Shown piece by piece: positions 1 through 11,660 of a stretch of 64,000 nt of DNA. The notes below the pieces were generated by a model. That model was not told the DNA's origin, made no database searches, and saw nothing but the letters and a program-made list of their open reading frames with translations. How positions within the stretch are numbered: the stretch's first letter is position 1; every line of letters begins with the position of its first letter. Location of the stretch: assembly GCA_035048815.1 (NCBI GenBank), contig JAUCBN010000036.1, positions 6,272,001-6,336,000 on the forward strand, written 5' to 3'. Position numbers and translations under genes: made by a program. This stretch comes from Abelmoschus esculentus. Its lineage: Eukaryota; Streptophyta; Magnoliopsida; Malvales; Malvaceae.

Positions 1-2708
1 AACAATCTAACGGTGTCTAACCTTGCTATTGGTGCAAAGGTTTCAGAATAATCCACTCCAAATTGCTGAGCATATCCCTTCACCACAAGTCTTGCTTTAA
101 GTCGATTGACAGAACCATCAGCATTTAGTTTCGTTCTGAACACCCATTTCACACCTATTACTTTCTTTTGAATTGGCCTACCAACCAACACCCAAGTTTG
201 ATTTTTTTGAATCATGGACATCTCATTTTGCATGTCCTTCTTCCAATCTTCTGAGTTGATGGCCTCCTCAAAATCAGCAGGTTCAAAGACCGCTATATTG
301 CATCTTTCATAAACATCAGAAAGTGGTCGAGTACCTCGAACATGATGATCATCATCAGATTCTTCAAAGCCATTTTCATCTTCAACTTGTTCTCGAGACA
401 TGTCAGTTTCAATCTGAATTTCTTTAGAAAGCTCAACTTCACATTTGCTCCAGTTCCAAAAAGCATACTCGGAGAACTTAACATCTCTGCTTACAAGCAT
501 CTTGTCAGTATAAGGATCAAAAATCTTATACCCTTTCTTTTTACTGTTGTAACCAACAAAGATTCCAAGTTGGGACTTCTTCTCCAGCTTGTCTCTTTTA
601 GTTTCTGGAATGTGAGCATAACATATGCATCCAAACACCCTTAAATGAAGCATTGAAGGCTTGAATCCGAACCAAGCTTGAAATGGTGTTTTTTCTTTCA
701 CAGCTTTAGTCGGCAGCCTATTTAGCAGATACACTAATGTGTTTACGGCTTCTGCCCAGAATTTTTTTAGCAAATTTCTTTCAAACAAAAGACATCTCGC
801 CATCTCCATCACGGTTCTATTTTTTCTTTCACTAACCCCATTTTGCTGAGGAGTGTAAATGTTTGTCAATTGGTGTTCAATTCCAGCAACTTCACAAAAC
901 TTTTCAAACTTGTCAGATGTGTATTCTGTCCCATTGTCGGATCTAACAATCTTCAGCTTACAACTGGACTGATTTTCCACGAACACTTTGAACTTCCAGA
1001 AGACTTGTGCAACCTTTGACTTTTGCTTCAAGAAGTAAACCCAGCAGAATCTGGTACAATCATCAATGAACAGAATAAAATATTTACTTCCATTAAGTGA
1101 CAATGTCTTCATAGGCCCCCACACATCGGTATGAACGAGATGCAATTTATCCGTTGCTCTCCAAGCTTTATTCACTGAAAATGGCAGCCTGCTTTGCTTC
1201 CCCAATTGACACACTTCACATGTTTCATTATGCTTAACAACTTTCGGCAAGTTTAAAACAAAATCACCTTTGTACAAATGACAAAGTATATTGTAATTCA
1301 CATGCCCCAATCTTTTGTGCCACAAGTTGGTTTCATCAACTATACCAGCATAAGCAATTGAAGCTATATTATTCCAATCTAAAACAAAACTTCTTTCATT
1401 CATAGCAACAGTCACGAGTTCGCAGCCAAAGGAATCAATAATCAAGCAATTTTTGTTCTTGAAGACAATTGAATAGTTCCTTTCTAACAGTTGACCAACA
1501 CTAAGTAGATTCTGATCAATATCAGGAACAAACAAGACATCAGAAACTATTTTAGTACTTGTTGGAGTGTTGACAAATATATCTCTTTTTCCTTTTGCTT
1601 CAATAAACTGTCCATTGCCTATTTTGACCCGTGAAATGCTGGTTCCATCAATGTTCTTGAACATACTCTCATCTGAGGCCATGTGGTTTGTACAACCACT
1701 GTCTATTAACCAATTTTCTTTGGTTTTGCTGCTGGTTGCATAGCACAATGCAGTGAACATTTGCTCCTCCTCGGATTTATTTCCATCAGCAGCTTGAGCT
1801 TGTGCATTTTGTTGTTGTTGGCCTTTGTTCTTGCAAACTTTTTCTATGTGACCAAGTTGCTTGCAGGATCTACATTGTATGTCTGGTCTGAACCAGCAAT
1901 ACTTCTCCAAGTGAGTAGTTTTTTTACAATGTGCACAAGGTGGATATTTTCTTTTTTCATCATCCTTGGCATTATCTTTGTCTCTTCTTTGCTTCTCTCT
2001 TCTGTCATTCCAGTTCTTCCTTCCTTTGTTGTTTGAAGAGCTTGCTCTCTGATTACTCTTCATCTGAAATGCAGCCTCTGAGTGTTCCTCTTGCCTGCTT
2101 GCTCTCCTTTGCTCTTGAGCATAGAGTGCATTTATCAACTCAGTCAAAGAGATGCTGGAAAGATCTCTTGAGTCTTCAAGAGAAGAGATCTTGGACTCAT
2201 ATTTTTCTGGAAGGGTTGTAATCACCTTCTCCACAATTCTTTTGTCACTAAATTCATCTCCAAGCAGCCTAATGCTATTAACAATAGCCATTATTCTGTC
2301 CGAATACTGCTTGACAGTCTCACTTTCTTTCATCTTCAAATTCTCGAAATCCCTTCTTAGGTTTATAAGTTGTTGCTGCCTTGTCTTCTCAGACCCCATA
2401 AACTCCTCTTTCAGCTTGTCCCAGGCTTGCTTTGGAGTCTCACAAGCCATAATCCTGGTGAAAATCACGTCAGAAACTCCATTCTGAAGACAAGACATGG
2501 CTTTGTGTTTCTTGGCACACTCTTCACTCTGTTGCCTCATTTGAGCAAGCGTAGGATTAGCTCTCAAAGCTGGTGGATCCCTATCCGTCTCAACAACTTC
2601 CCACAGATCATAAGCTTGCAGGTAAGTCTTCATCTTCACTGTCCAAATATGATAATTTTCTCCAGCAAAGACAGGAGGTGGTGGAGGAGAAAAGCTGGCT
2701 GACGACAT
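1..2708 (-). CDS. Ty1/Copia gag-pol polyprotein, C-terminus outside window
   Basis: Retrotransposon polyprotein that packages element RNA (gag), is processed by its protease, and inserts cDNA (integrase). Reading from the ATG at 2708 (MSSASFSPPPPPVF) I see a gag_pre/UBN2 region, a CCHC knuckle (CRSCKQLGHIEKVC) near 1840-1880, the protease active site in WLIDSGCTNHM near 1690-1715, the GAG-pre-integrase HKRLGHVNYN near 1300, an integrase core (HTDVWGP, NGTEYTS, PQQNGVSERKNRT) and the start of reverse transcriptase (GVDYSETFAPIARLDTV) at the left edge. The frame gives 902 codons without a stop to the edge. No ATG-to-stop fragment in this frame is long enough to suggest an internal break, so the element may be young. 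RT catalytic and RNase H parts lie outside the window. Copia order (IN before RT) is clear. Confidence 0.93.
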   Translation of the reverse strand, partial: MSSASFSPPPPPVFAGENYHIWTVKMKTYLQAYDLWEVVETDRDPPALRANPTLAQMRQQSEECAKKHKAMSCLQNGVSDVIFTRIMACETPKQAWDKLKEEFMGSEKTRQQQLINLRRDFENLKMKESETVKQYSDRIMAIVNSIRLLGDEFSDKRIVEKVITTLPEKYESKISSLEDSRDLSSISLTELINALYAQEQRRASRQEEHSEAAFQMKSNQRASSSNNKGRKNWNDRREKQRRDKDNAKDDEKRKYPPCAHCKKTTHLEKYCWFRPDIQCRSCKQLGHIEKVCKNKGQQQQNAQAQAADGNKSEEEQMFTALCYATSSKTKENWLIDSGCTNHMASDESMFKNIDGTSISRVKIGNGQFIEAKGKRDIFVNTPTSTKIVSDVLFVPDIDQNLLSVGQLLERNYSIVFKNKNCLIIDSFGCELVTVAMNERSFVLDWNNIASIAYAGIVDETNLWHKRLGHVNYNILCHLYKGDFVLNLPKVVKHNETCEVCQLGKQSRLPFSVNKAWRATDKLHLVHTDVWGPMKTLSLNGSKYFILFIDDCTRFCWVYFLKQKSKVAQVFWKFKVFVENQSSCKLKIVRSDNGTEYTSDKFEKFCEVAGIEHQLTNIYTPQQNGVSERKNRTVMEMARCLLFERNLLKKFWAEAVNTLVYLLNRLPTKAVKEKTPFQAWFGFKPSMLHLRVFGCICYAHIPETKRDKLEKKSQLGIFVGYNSKKKGYKIFDPYTDKMLVSRDVKFSEYAFWNWSKCEVELSKEIQIETDMSREQVEDENGFEESDDDHHVRGTRPLSDVYERCNIAVFEPADFEEAINSEDWKKDMQNEMSMIQKNQTWVLVGRPIQKKVIGVKWVFRTKLNADGSVNRLKARLVVKGYAQQFGVDYSETFAPIARLDTVRL

Positions 2709-2856
2709 GAGAACAACAACAACGAAACCAGAAACCTGTGTTGGTAAACTCTCAAGAACAACAACAAATATTTCAAACCAAAAACCTATGTCGGTAAACT
2801 CTCAAGAACAACAACAAATATTTCAGGCCCCCAAAGATTACAGCTCTGATGCCAAT
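2709..2856 (-). other. Copia leader with primer-binding site and 2 x 50-bp repeat
   Basis: Untranslated leader between LTR and gag. On the minus strand the LTR ends in CCAACA and is followed by ATTGGCATCAGAGCT, close to the usual Copia primer site TGGTATCAGAGC (initiator Met tRNA). Within the leader, 2726-2775 and 2776-2825 are direct repeats of 50 bp differing at a few positions, each with a GAACAACAACAAATATTTC core. Confidence 0.8.
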
Positions 2857-3178
2857 TGTTGGATTTTTAGCTCTCAAAGTTCATAAACTTGAGACTAAAA
2901 CGAGAGAAAAATGAAAGAAAGACTAAAGAAGGTTTTCCTGTGCAAGAAATCAGTACATTTCATTGCAGCATAAACTTTTACATTATAATCTAACAAGTTT
3001 CTACCAAACACACCTACTACTAATCATTTCTATTAACCTGCTACATAAGTGACTTGCATACAAAAGATTTTCAGCCAAATCAACCATCAAACACTGACAT
3101 ATCAATGTACAAAAATAACATGCTGATCTAAACAAAATAAAGTAAAAGATATCAGCAGAGTAGTCATTTAGCTTAACA
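2857..3178 (-). mobile_element. 5' LTR of the left-edge Copia element
   Basis: The inner end is exact: TGTTGGATTTTTAG starts at 2857 next to the primer site. The outer end is not fixed, because the partner LTR is off the window. Candidate ...AACA termini occur at 3120 and 3178, giving an LTR of roughly 260-320 bp. No protein is expected here. Confidence 0.6.
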
Positions 3179-3720
3179 ATAGCTCCATCCATCGTTCGTT
3201 TCACTATCTTGGGGCTTTCTCAGAAGGCAAAATGTTGGGTCCTAAGCTAAAAGAATTGTTTGGTAGAGATACAAGTCTAGTGTAAGGAATAGTGTTGCTC
3301 TAAATCTAGATAAAAGTGCAACCAAGCTCGCCTAAACAGAGCAGAAAACCAGCCCGTTGTAGAGAATAATGTTGCTAACTTGCTATAAATATGGATACAA
3401 GTACAATCAAACTCTTTGTCCCCTGTAGCTCCAACCAAATAAAGACCTAAACGGAACTGAAAATCAAAGTAAAAAACAGCTAGTTGTTCACCATGGCTCC
3501 CAGAAAACAAAGAAGAGACATTTTACTGGCCTAAATGAAACCAAGGATGTTAAACGGTGGAAAGGAACACGTTTTGGGGACAAGAGGTCAGGAGTGTAGA
3601 CACCCTAAACCTCTACCTAGCATTCGATCGGAAGGGAAAGATCTAGAGAATATTACGAGGGACTGGTAAAATTGTGGTGAAAATAGGGGTCATTTATCCA
3701 CTAATCTTGTACCACAATTA
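3179..3720. other. Intergenic, nothing recognised
   Basis: No coding exon, RNA gene or clear repeat structure seen; only short chance frames. Confidence 0.5.
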
Positions 3721-4197
3721 AGGGTAAATATTCGATCGAGTCGAGTAAAAAAGTTTCGAGTTATTCGAGTTGACAAGTCATATTTTACGACTCAAACTTT
3801 ATTTGAGATTTTTCGTTTTGAATCGAGTTTAAGAAATTTGAGCGAGTCGAGTTTTTGAGTTCCTGTAAATATTTAATTGTAATTATTTATCAATTTGATT
3901 TTAATTTAAACGACTTTCTCTAATCATATAAGATGTATATATATATATATATATTCATATGTAGCAATATTTTTTTAATATTTTTTATATATCAATGTAT
4001 ATATATCATAAAAATTTGAGAGATTCGTCTCAAACTTAAAAATTAATCATTTAATTACTAAAAATTTTGTGTTATTCGAATTTACATTTTATAGCTAGAA
4101 CTTTATTTGAAATTTTTTCGAATCGAGTCTATAAAATTTTGAGTCGAATCAAAGCGAGTTGAGTATTTTCGCCTCGAGTCGAGTTTTACGCACCCTA
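3721..4197. mobile_element. hAT-like MITE, copy 1
   Basis: About 475 bp, no coding capacity. Ends are AGGGTAAATATTCGA and TCGAGTTTTACGCACCCT, an imperfect terminal inverted repeat. The interior is rich in CGAGT and aligns along its length with copies at 48628-49129 and 50200-50673, including the blocks TAAATATTTAATTGTAATTA and GACTTTCTCTAATCATAT. The GGGTGAG...CTCACCC ends are typical of small plant hAT derivatives. Confidence 0.72.
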
Positions 4198-5154
4198 ACC
4201 TAACCATAAGTCCATAACCACAAGCTAATATTCCTCTTCCTCATAGTTTAGTTAGCTCAACATCCCGTGGTACAGTTATGCGCCCTACCATTTCTGTTCC
4301 AAACTTCTCAAGTTTTCAAGGATTACGCAATCCTTTCCCATCACCAGGACGCCTTTTTTCCCTGTTGAATTCTCTAGGTGATGATATTTCACATATTCAG
4401 AGCCACCTTCTCCGATACCACCTAATGGACCAACTCATGGTCAACACGCTCAGCATCAGCCACACTCAATGCAAAGGATACTGCGGATATAGTCCCTTTC
4501 CATCACACTAAAAAGCCAGTAAGTCTTCCTCCATGGACTTGAGTATGGAGTTTGAGTTTTTGAGTTTTTGGTCCTAATGGGGATAAGGTAGGCATGGGAT
4601 CAGGGCAATCCCGGAACAGTTTGTTGGGTCTGTTTTCCATGCTAGCAGTTCAGAAGACTATGCAACTGCTGTGCTCTAAGGATCCTCTTTACCTTGTTAT
4701 TTATAGTTTCCTAGAGAAAAATTATGATTGTAGGATTTCTTACATTTTGTGAACAAGTTAATCATTGTGCAGACTTGATGGCCCGGGAGGCATCCGGAGG
4801 TAATGATTTGAAACTTTTGTTGAACTGAATTCATTTATGTAGAATCATAGACAATGATCTTTTAAGAATAGCTAGGCCAAGTGCTTATATTGCTTAACCA
4901 GAATTTAGTAATACGTACAAAGGACAAAAAGGAAGGAAAATCAAAATATACAATCATATGTCCAAACAAAGAATATCAACTAGGAACCCCTCACTTTCTC
5001 ACAACAAATCTTTGGCAGAGTTAATAGGGTGAGATGAACCTGTATTGCTACTGTCTAGAGGATAACGCATGGCTCACCGATTTAACATGAAGAAGGGAAT
5101 GGCACTTGGCTTGATGAATATTCTTTTGGGCAACAGTTTATGGTTGCCTGGTCT
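4198..5154. other. Intergenic and probable 3' UTR of the neprosin-like gene
   Basis: No supported gene between 4198 and about 4880. The stretch just below 5155 probably includes the 3' UTR of the minus-strand gene above it; the polyadenylation site cannot be placed. Confidence 0.5.
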
Positions 5155-7127
5155 TTAAGGGCAGTCTGGGTTTCGACCCGGACCACCATAGTAAAAGTAG
5201 TTGCCCCAACTGCCACCTTTTCCAGTTTGTACATCATAGCAGTTGGATTGCTCGGTAAAAGTGGAAAGGCCTTTAGGAACTCTAAGATTGTTGGATCCAT
5301 CAACAATTTGAATATTCTTAAAGTAACTAGCTTTGCCAAAACCTTCATTGGGGAAATGACCACTCCCCATCTGTGTGGATGTATGTTGCCCATCTGATTC
5401 TGAGTTCACCACCTCTCCTCCCCACTCGATCATGGATGCACTATCTGATAGGTAGGAAAATAGGAAGGCTGGCCAATAGCCCAGCACGTAGTTATTACCA
5501 AACTGCAGCCACCAGTTCCCCTCCTTGGGATCCTGCCACATTTTCAGCCATTTGTGCACTTGTTTAAAATCATTTGGAGATAAAAACACATGCACACATC
5601 GTACATTTAGAGATAAATACTCATCGTCCATGATCTGTTAGACGATGAGTATTTATCACTGTCATATCATATTGATGATTTCCAATGTTTTGATTTATAA
5701 GTAACTTCTTAATTCTTACCTTCCACACAAGTAAGCTTATATCATATTGAGAATTATGATAACCAGAAATAGGGTAGATGCTTGCACCCATTGCTATTTC
5801 ATTGTTGATCTGAATGAAGCCTGAGCAAAGTAGATTATAGCAACCAGTGGCTTGATATGCATCACTCTGTTTTTCAGTAACATGGGAAACATAGTTAAAC
5901 AACAGCTGCATCAACAAAAAGGAGTAATGAATTGTAGCATAGACTTTAGTCTTACAGTCCAATAAGTGAAGAGTCTGGTGTGGTTATCTCCATACAAATC
6001 TGGGCTAACCTGTTATTAGTTTGTATAAAGAGACAGGCCAATGAGTTAAATATAAAGTCAAAGAAAATAATGTGAAGTTGTTAGGTAAGATGGCAGTACC
6101 TGCCAGCCTGCTTCAATGCTATTGAGATCTTCACCAAATGAACCTCCCAATATCCAGATTTGGGACAAGCTGAATTCATTAGACTGCTGAATTTTGGGTT
6201 CCCAAACGTTAATGGTTGCCTTTGCTCCATAGTACTTGTCTCCATCAACGTAAGCTATTGCATGCTACGTCCATGGAAAAGGAACATGTGCACAACATAC
6301 ATCGATTTCATGTTCATCAAGATTATAATTATATGAAACAATTATAGTCAATTGCAGTGAATATCGACATTGGGATTGTTTAAATTCCCAAATCTTTCCA
6401 TGAGAAAGTCTACTACCTGATGACCACTCTGGCTGATGAGGTCAGGATCTGCAGACCTTGGTTGAGGGATGGTTTTGTGCCTCTTTTTCCCAAAGGCTTT
6501 GATAGCGCTTGCTCTTAACAAATCATCTTCGCTAGTTCTTCTCATGGGGATAGTTCCTTCCGGACACCTCCCGTTCAAGTGCCACATCTGGTTAACTTTG
6601 CTCGACGATCCCGGTTTCGTCTTTGAAGAAACCTTGCTTTCGGCAAAAGCATGTTCCGGGTGAAAGTTTGGGGTCATCTGGAATTTTGAAATAAATGACG
6701 AGCTTTAGAAGACAATGAATGGAAGTAAACTCGGAGGTTAAGTAACATTAATAAACCTGGATTTTATGGTTTTTGAATGATGGATGATCAAAAGCAGGTT
6801 GGTGTTCAAGTTTGATACAGTCAATTATATCTCCATCTGGGCTCTGTTCAATGCAGGCAGTTGATCAACAAAGGAGAGAGTCATCTTAGATAACAAAATT
6901 GACTAGGAACTGAATAGAACAGAAGAAGGGGATTCTAGTTGTTAATCGAATCACATCCTGACCTTTATAGATTTAACAGCAGGCTTATTCAAGAGCTTCA
7001 ACTGGGTTTGAACATCAAGATTTTGAGTAGACAAGCTGCTTCTGCTGGCAGTGGAGGGTTCTGCTAAGAAGAAAATCAACAAGACCAAGAACCTCCGCAT
7101 CTTCTTCCTTCTGCTCTGCATCTCCAT
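5155..7127 (-). CDS. Neprosin-domain (DUF239) secreted protein, seven exons
   Basis: Spliced model, minus strand: exons 7127-6963, 6843-6757, 6677-6417, 6264-6100, 6009-5956, 5866-5720 and 5532-5155; all introns are GT-AG and phase 0, giving 418 aa. Residues 11-30 form a hydrophobic signal peptide ([18 protein letters not shown]). About 48-168 match the neprosin activation peptide ([29 protein letters not shown]), and about 172-415 match the neprosin domain ([33 protein letters not shown], final [12 protein letters not shown]). Neprosins are glutamic endopeptidases that cleave after proline. WEP at 192-194 and IEWGGE at 328-333 hold candidate catalytic Glu residues (inference). The start is the first in-frame ATG before the signal peptide. 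Length is normal for plant family members. Probably extracellular or vacuolar; substrate unknown. Confidence 0.93.
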
Positions 7128-7560
7128 AGCTAATAGCTAATACCACCAGAAGATAAAAGAATAGGAAAAAAGAGGAGGGTTGAAGGTAGTTGCCCTAGAG
7201 GTTAAGGCAAGAAGAAGAAGAAGACAAAATGGAGTTGAGAATGAGAAGAGGTTGAGATTGATATTCCTGCAAAACTCTGCACCAACCTTTCCCTGTTATC
7301 ATAACGCGCAAGAATCTTTGAAAAGGCAAAAAACAAACAAGGGCCCTTTGCTGTTTCCCCTCGGAAGAAGCCAAGGCAAGTGCCGACGCCTATCCAACTT
7401 TTCCCATCAACTACTAGTGGTTGCTAAAACAAAAATGGGGTGAAAAGGAAGGAGATGAAGACGAAGATAGATAAAATGAATTGGCAGATGCTGTTAATGG
7501 GAGGAGATACAGATACCCATGGCTTGGATTTATCTTTTATTTTTGAAGTGAAAGTGGTGC
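7128..7560 (-). promoter_or_regulatory. 5' flank of the neprosin-like gene
   Basis: Presumed 5' UTR and proximal promoter. It includes a short AAGAAGAAG run near 7209-7222. I see no convincing TATA box or named operator. Confidence 0.35.
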
Positions 7561-7835
7561 GTGAGGTTTGATTCTAAGTGGGAAAACCAGACAAGCTTTT
7601 TGTTTCAAAGGGACACCATATTTTGTCCACTAATTCACGTGAATCTACCTATTCCTCTCTTTTTTAAATCAATAACCTACTATTTAGTATTTCCCCCAAC
7701 TATGACAATGATGACAAAAGATTTCAAACTTTTATACCCTTTATGATTATTATCATTATTATAAAAAATAAATGTTGTTTAGGGTGTTTAAAATTTAAAT
7801 TTCACAGTGATGTATATTTGAATGTTACTTGATTA

Positions 7836-7985
7836 GCACGAGTCTTCTAGCCCAAAAGATTAAAGGAATAATTGTTGTTTTTAAAGGTCACGAATTCGAA
7901 CACCCGATATTAACAGAGTGATTGAACGGTTAATATCAAATAAAGATGATTCATGCTACAAATATTCATTTATTCTTAAAATAAA
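7836..7985. repeat. Dispersed repeat with tRNA-like box B, copy 1
   Basis: GCACGAGTCTTCTAGCCC followed by AATTCGAACACCC and ACAGAGTGATTGA matches, in inverted orientation, the segment at 12285-12440. A TAGCCCAA and TTCGAA pair resembles boxes A and B of a tRNA-derived SINE. No poly-A tail or target duplication was established, so SINE identity is inference. Confidence 0.4.
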
Positions 7986-8341
7986 TAATTTATCCTCTAA
8001 ATGGTCTGTGGGTCAGCCTAGTTGTTTAGGTCAAGTGTGTAACCAATCACTACTTCGGCATGAATGATCTACAGAGACAAGGGACTGACAGTAAACAAAG
8101 TACAGCCCACAGCCCCACTTCCAAAGTGCTACCCAACCGGCACTAACTTTCTAGTGCACCAAGACCTACACCACTTATCTAGGGTAGATTTTTAATTTAA
8201 TTTTATAGTTTATATTTATAACGTTAACATTTAGTCACTAAATTGAATGATTCCTTTCGATTTAATCCCTAAAACAGATTTTATCCGCTTAGTCTCGTGA
8301 CTTTGGTCTCAAATCATTTTGATATCGTAGTGTTATTTTAT

Positions 8342-8540
8342 TCAGCGACGGATCTAAAATTATTTGAGGGTGAACAATATATGAAATTTTAAAATTTTAA
8401 TGTGAGCACAACTCATAAAATATTAAAAATGAATAGAGTTTAACTCATAAATTTTAAAAATTTAAAAATAAATGTGTGAATTTTAAAAAATTTAGAATAA
8501 ACCTGAACCCACCCTATTATACATGTACATCTGTCACTGA
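8342..8540. mobile_element. Small MITE with about 13-bp TIRs
   Basis: TCAGCGACGGATCTA at the left and TACATCTGTCACTGA at the right are imperfect inverted repeats around 200 bp of AT-rich non-coding DNA. The GACGGATCTAAAATTAT start followed by a CACCCTA-type right part is a common plant MITE look. The target duplication is unclear. Confidence 0.55.
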
Positions 8541-10559
8541 CTTTATTAATATAAAAATATATCTTTTAAAATATTTAAGTTATAACGTGACATTATGAGG
8601 TGGTAACATGTCATTAAGATGTTTAAAAAATCAAGTTTAAAAATCTAGGCATCTAATTAATTTGGATGAATAATTGTGAAGTCTTGAAGATTTTTAAAAT
8701 ACTATCCTGTTAAAAAATTTAATTGGATGAGTATTGAGAAAATTATATATTTTATCATTTGGCTTTTTCTAACTCATATTTTAGTTATTAAAGTTATTTT
8801 TTTATTTCATCGTTAAACTTTAGAATTCTTTTGTTTTAGTTGTTATATCGTTAAATAATTAATAACGTTTAAAGTTAGAGAATTTTTGTTTTAAAATTTA
8901 TGTAAAGGCCCTAAAACTTTTCCATTTTTGTTGAAAAATCATGGTTTAAATTTTATTCCTTTTTTAATTAGCTACGGTAGTTATATTAATATATGTTTTA
9001 ATTTAAATTCTATTTGATTCTCCAATAGTAGGACATAATCTTTCAAATTCTAACTGTGAGCAGATGGAGAAGTAGGAGATGAGCTATATATCTTGATTCC
9101 TCGTTGATCTGAAAATGAAGATCATGGATTAAAATGATTTTTGATTTTGTGAGTAAATAAATTTTACGAGTTTTAAAGAGATTTAAAAAATATACACTTA
9201 TAAAGGGGAAGGAGACAACAAGGAGAATTTGTTGATGTCCTGAGTGAGAAGAAAAAAATATCAAAGAACAATAATTTTAATATCGACATAACAACTGGAT
9301 GAAGTTGTAAAAATTTCATCTTTGAAGAAAAATAGAATCAAAAGAAAAAATAATATAGATGACATGTAACAACCACATAAGTAAAACAATAGTCCATACC
9401 AGCACATATGATTGTCACATTACCCTCATGTGTATAATTTAACACAGAGTGTCCAAGACAAAAATAATATGAAAAATTTTATGATTAAATTAAAAAATAA
9501 ATTTACTAGTAAAAAATAAAGTCGAGTGATGAATTTTATATTTAAATTAATTATTTTCTAAAAATATTTAAGTTATTAAAATTTTATGAATTTGAAAAAT
9601 AATGTGTTTAAAATATTTTATATACTTATAGGTTAGTTCAAGTAATAAAGAATTTGATACTGCTTAAATATGTCTCAAGTTCAAGATCTTAGTACGTAGA
9701 AATTCTTAATTGGAACTGTGACCCACCAAAATCAAGTGTGCATTACAAGTCAATCAGAATAAGTCAGGGCAAAGTCTTAAAGAACCGGGAGGTCAACCAA
9801 AAAATATTGCATATGGGTATCATTAGAATTTTGAAAATATTTGAATAAATTTAATGATATAAATATATATTATAATTAAAAAAATGATATTTGAAGTTTA
9901 AAATTTTTGTTTTATTGTGAGATCAAAGCCTCCTAAATTTTTTATAAGTTGAACCCAACAAGTGATCTAATGGAAAAAATAGATAATGTTTATCTTAAGA
10001 GAGTCAAGTTCAATTGATTTATCTGTAAGATATATATGTATTATCAAAATGTTAAAAATATTTATAAACAAATATTAAATTATAATCACCTTTATTCTAA
10101 AAAAAAGTTATTATATGTTTTGAAATCTCAATTATTTTAACTCAAACAAGTGAATTCGTTATATAACATGTGAATTAGAATTTAAACTCTGAAGTCCCGA
10201 TCCTTCCCTATAATCTTCTCTTTCACTCCCTTAGATAAGATTAAGATTAGAATTAAGATTTTACAGCAAAAAATAATAATAAAAAAATTTGATATATAAC
10301 ATGTGTAAAGTAAAATTTAAACATATTTATCAAATTTAGGGGTTAAAAGAGACTAGTTTAGAGTTTATAATTAATATTTAGAGTTAGAGTTTTAAGTTTA
10401 GAATTTAAGATATTAGGATTTTATGCTTTATTTTATAGAATACTTGTGTAAATATATATATGTAAAACTAAATTTGATTTTGATATAACAAATAAGTTAA
10501 AAGACTATTTTATAAATAACTTTTTAAGGAAAAAACAAATTGATAAGTCAAAGAAAATT
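8541..10559. other. AT-rich intergenic DNA
   Basis: No gene recognised. A dispersed repeat at about 10010-10090 (AAGATATATATG then TTATAATCACC) resembles 16535-16620 in the same orientation. A GTTCAAGTAATAAAG...CAAGTTCAAGATC segment near 9640-9710 could be another tRNA-like relic, too weak to call. Confidence 0.4.
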
Positions 10560-11660
10560 TTCTAAGTCAAAACAATAGCCAAAAATTAATTTTCCTTAAG
10601 GTTTTTCAAGTTAAAACATTCAAATCTTTAGGCGTTTCGATACCACCTTTAATGATATCAATATCGTGTTCATATTTTCAACGAATATTCTTGAGGTTTT
10701 TCAGGCGTATCGATACGGTATAAGACCGTTTCGATACCATTTGAAACTGTGAAAATTGATTTTGACTTTTTCAAAGCAATATTGATACCACTCTATATTT
10801 AAAACTAAAAATAAATATTTAAAGCAATATCGATACCACACCTCAGTGTTTCGATTCTTGAGTTATTTTTCAAGAATTTTAAAGTATTAAATATTTTAAC
10901 CGTTGATTGTCAATTGGTTTTTAAAAAGTTATTGGCCAATATCGATACACCCTATAGGCGTTTCGATACTAATTTTGACAGATTCAAAACATTTCGATAC
11001 AATTCAAAAGTTGTTTCGACACCCCTTGTTTTAAAGATAAACTAATTTTGATACTATGATCTAAGGTATCGATACCCCTTATTAAATGTACATAATGATT
11101 CTTTCTATTTCAGTAGTATTTCGATACGGGTCCCCCGAGTATCGATATTAGTAGTTGAAGAAGTATATTTGTGGTGGGAAGATGAAGTTCTAACGTCTGC
11201 ATATATGATCTCATCCACTCCAACGATTAGAAATCAATGAGAGGGTACAAAAACAAGCATTCAAAGCAGCAATAACAACTATTGATCTTCAAGCTAACAT
11301 CCAAGCATCCAATCTAACTCAAAGTGTTCAATTGCTAAATCTTTGTCATCCAACTCTTGTAATCTTCATTGTAATTTTTTTTGAGTTTGAAGATTGTGAA
11401 ATTTTAATTGGGGTAATATTTTTGTGAGAGAATATTAGATTTGATATTCTTCAATTTTCTTGTAACCTAGTGAGGTTAAGTTAATTTTTGGGTAAAAAGA
11501 TTGATTTGTTGTAACGGTTATCCCTTGAACCGAGAAAAAATATCAAATTCAATAGTGAATTGGGTTGAAAATTCTTAGTGTAAGCTAAGATATTGGATCT
11601 AGAGCTTGCTCGAAACTTGAACCACTATAAATCTTTGTGTTCTTAATTTTCCAATTTTCC
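10560..11660 (+). repeat. TCGATAC-rich LTR-like repeat, copy A
   Basis: Non-coding. The first 600 bp carries many scattered TTTCGATAC / TATCGATAC motifs. The second half (CTCTTGTAATCTTCATTG..., GTAACGGTTATCCCTTGAAC near 11510-11530, CACTATAAATCTTTGTGT near 11620) aligns with the reverse complement of 31440-32560. Order and content suggest a diverged solo LTR of a large Copia (Maximus/SIRE-like) element, which is inference: no primer site or coding part is attached. Confidence 0.5.

Noticed and set aside
4278..4511. Plus-strand 77-codon frame
   Set aside because: No recognisable domain, no splice or promoter context; likely chance.
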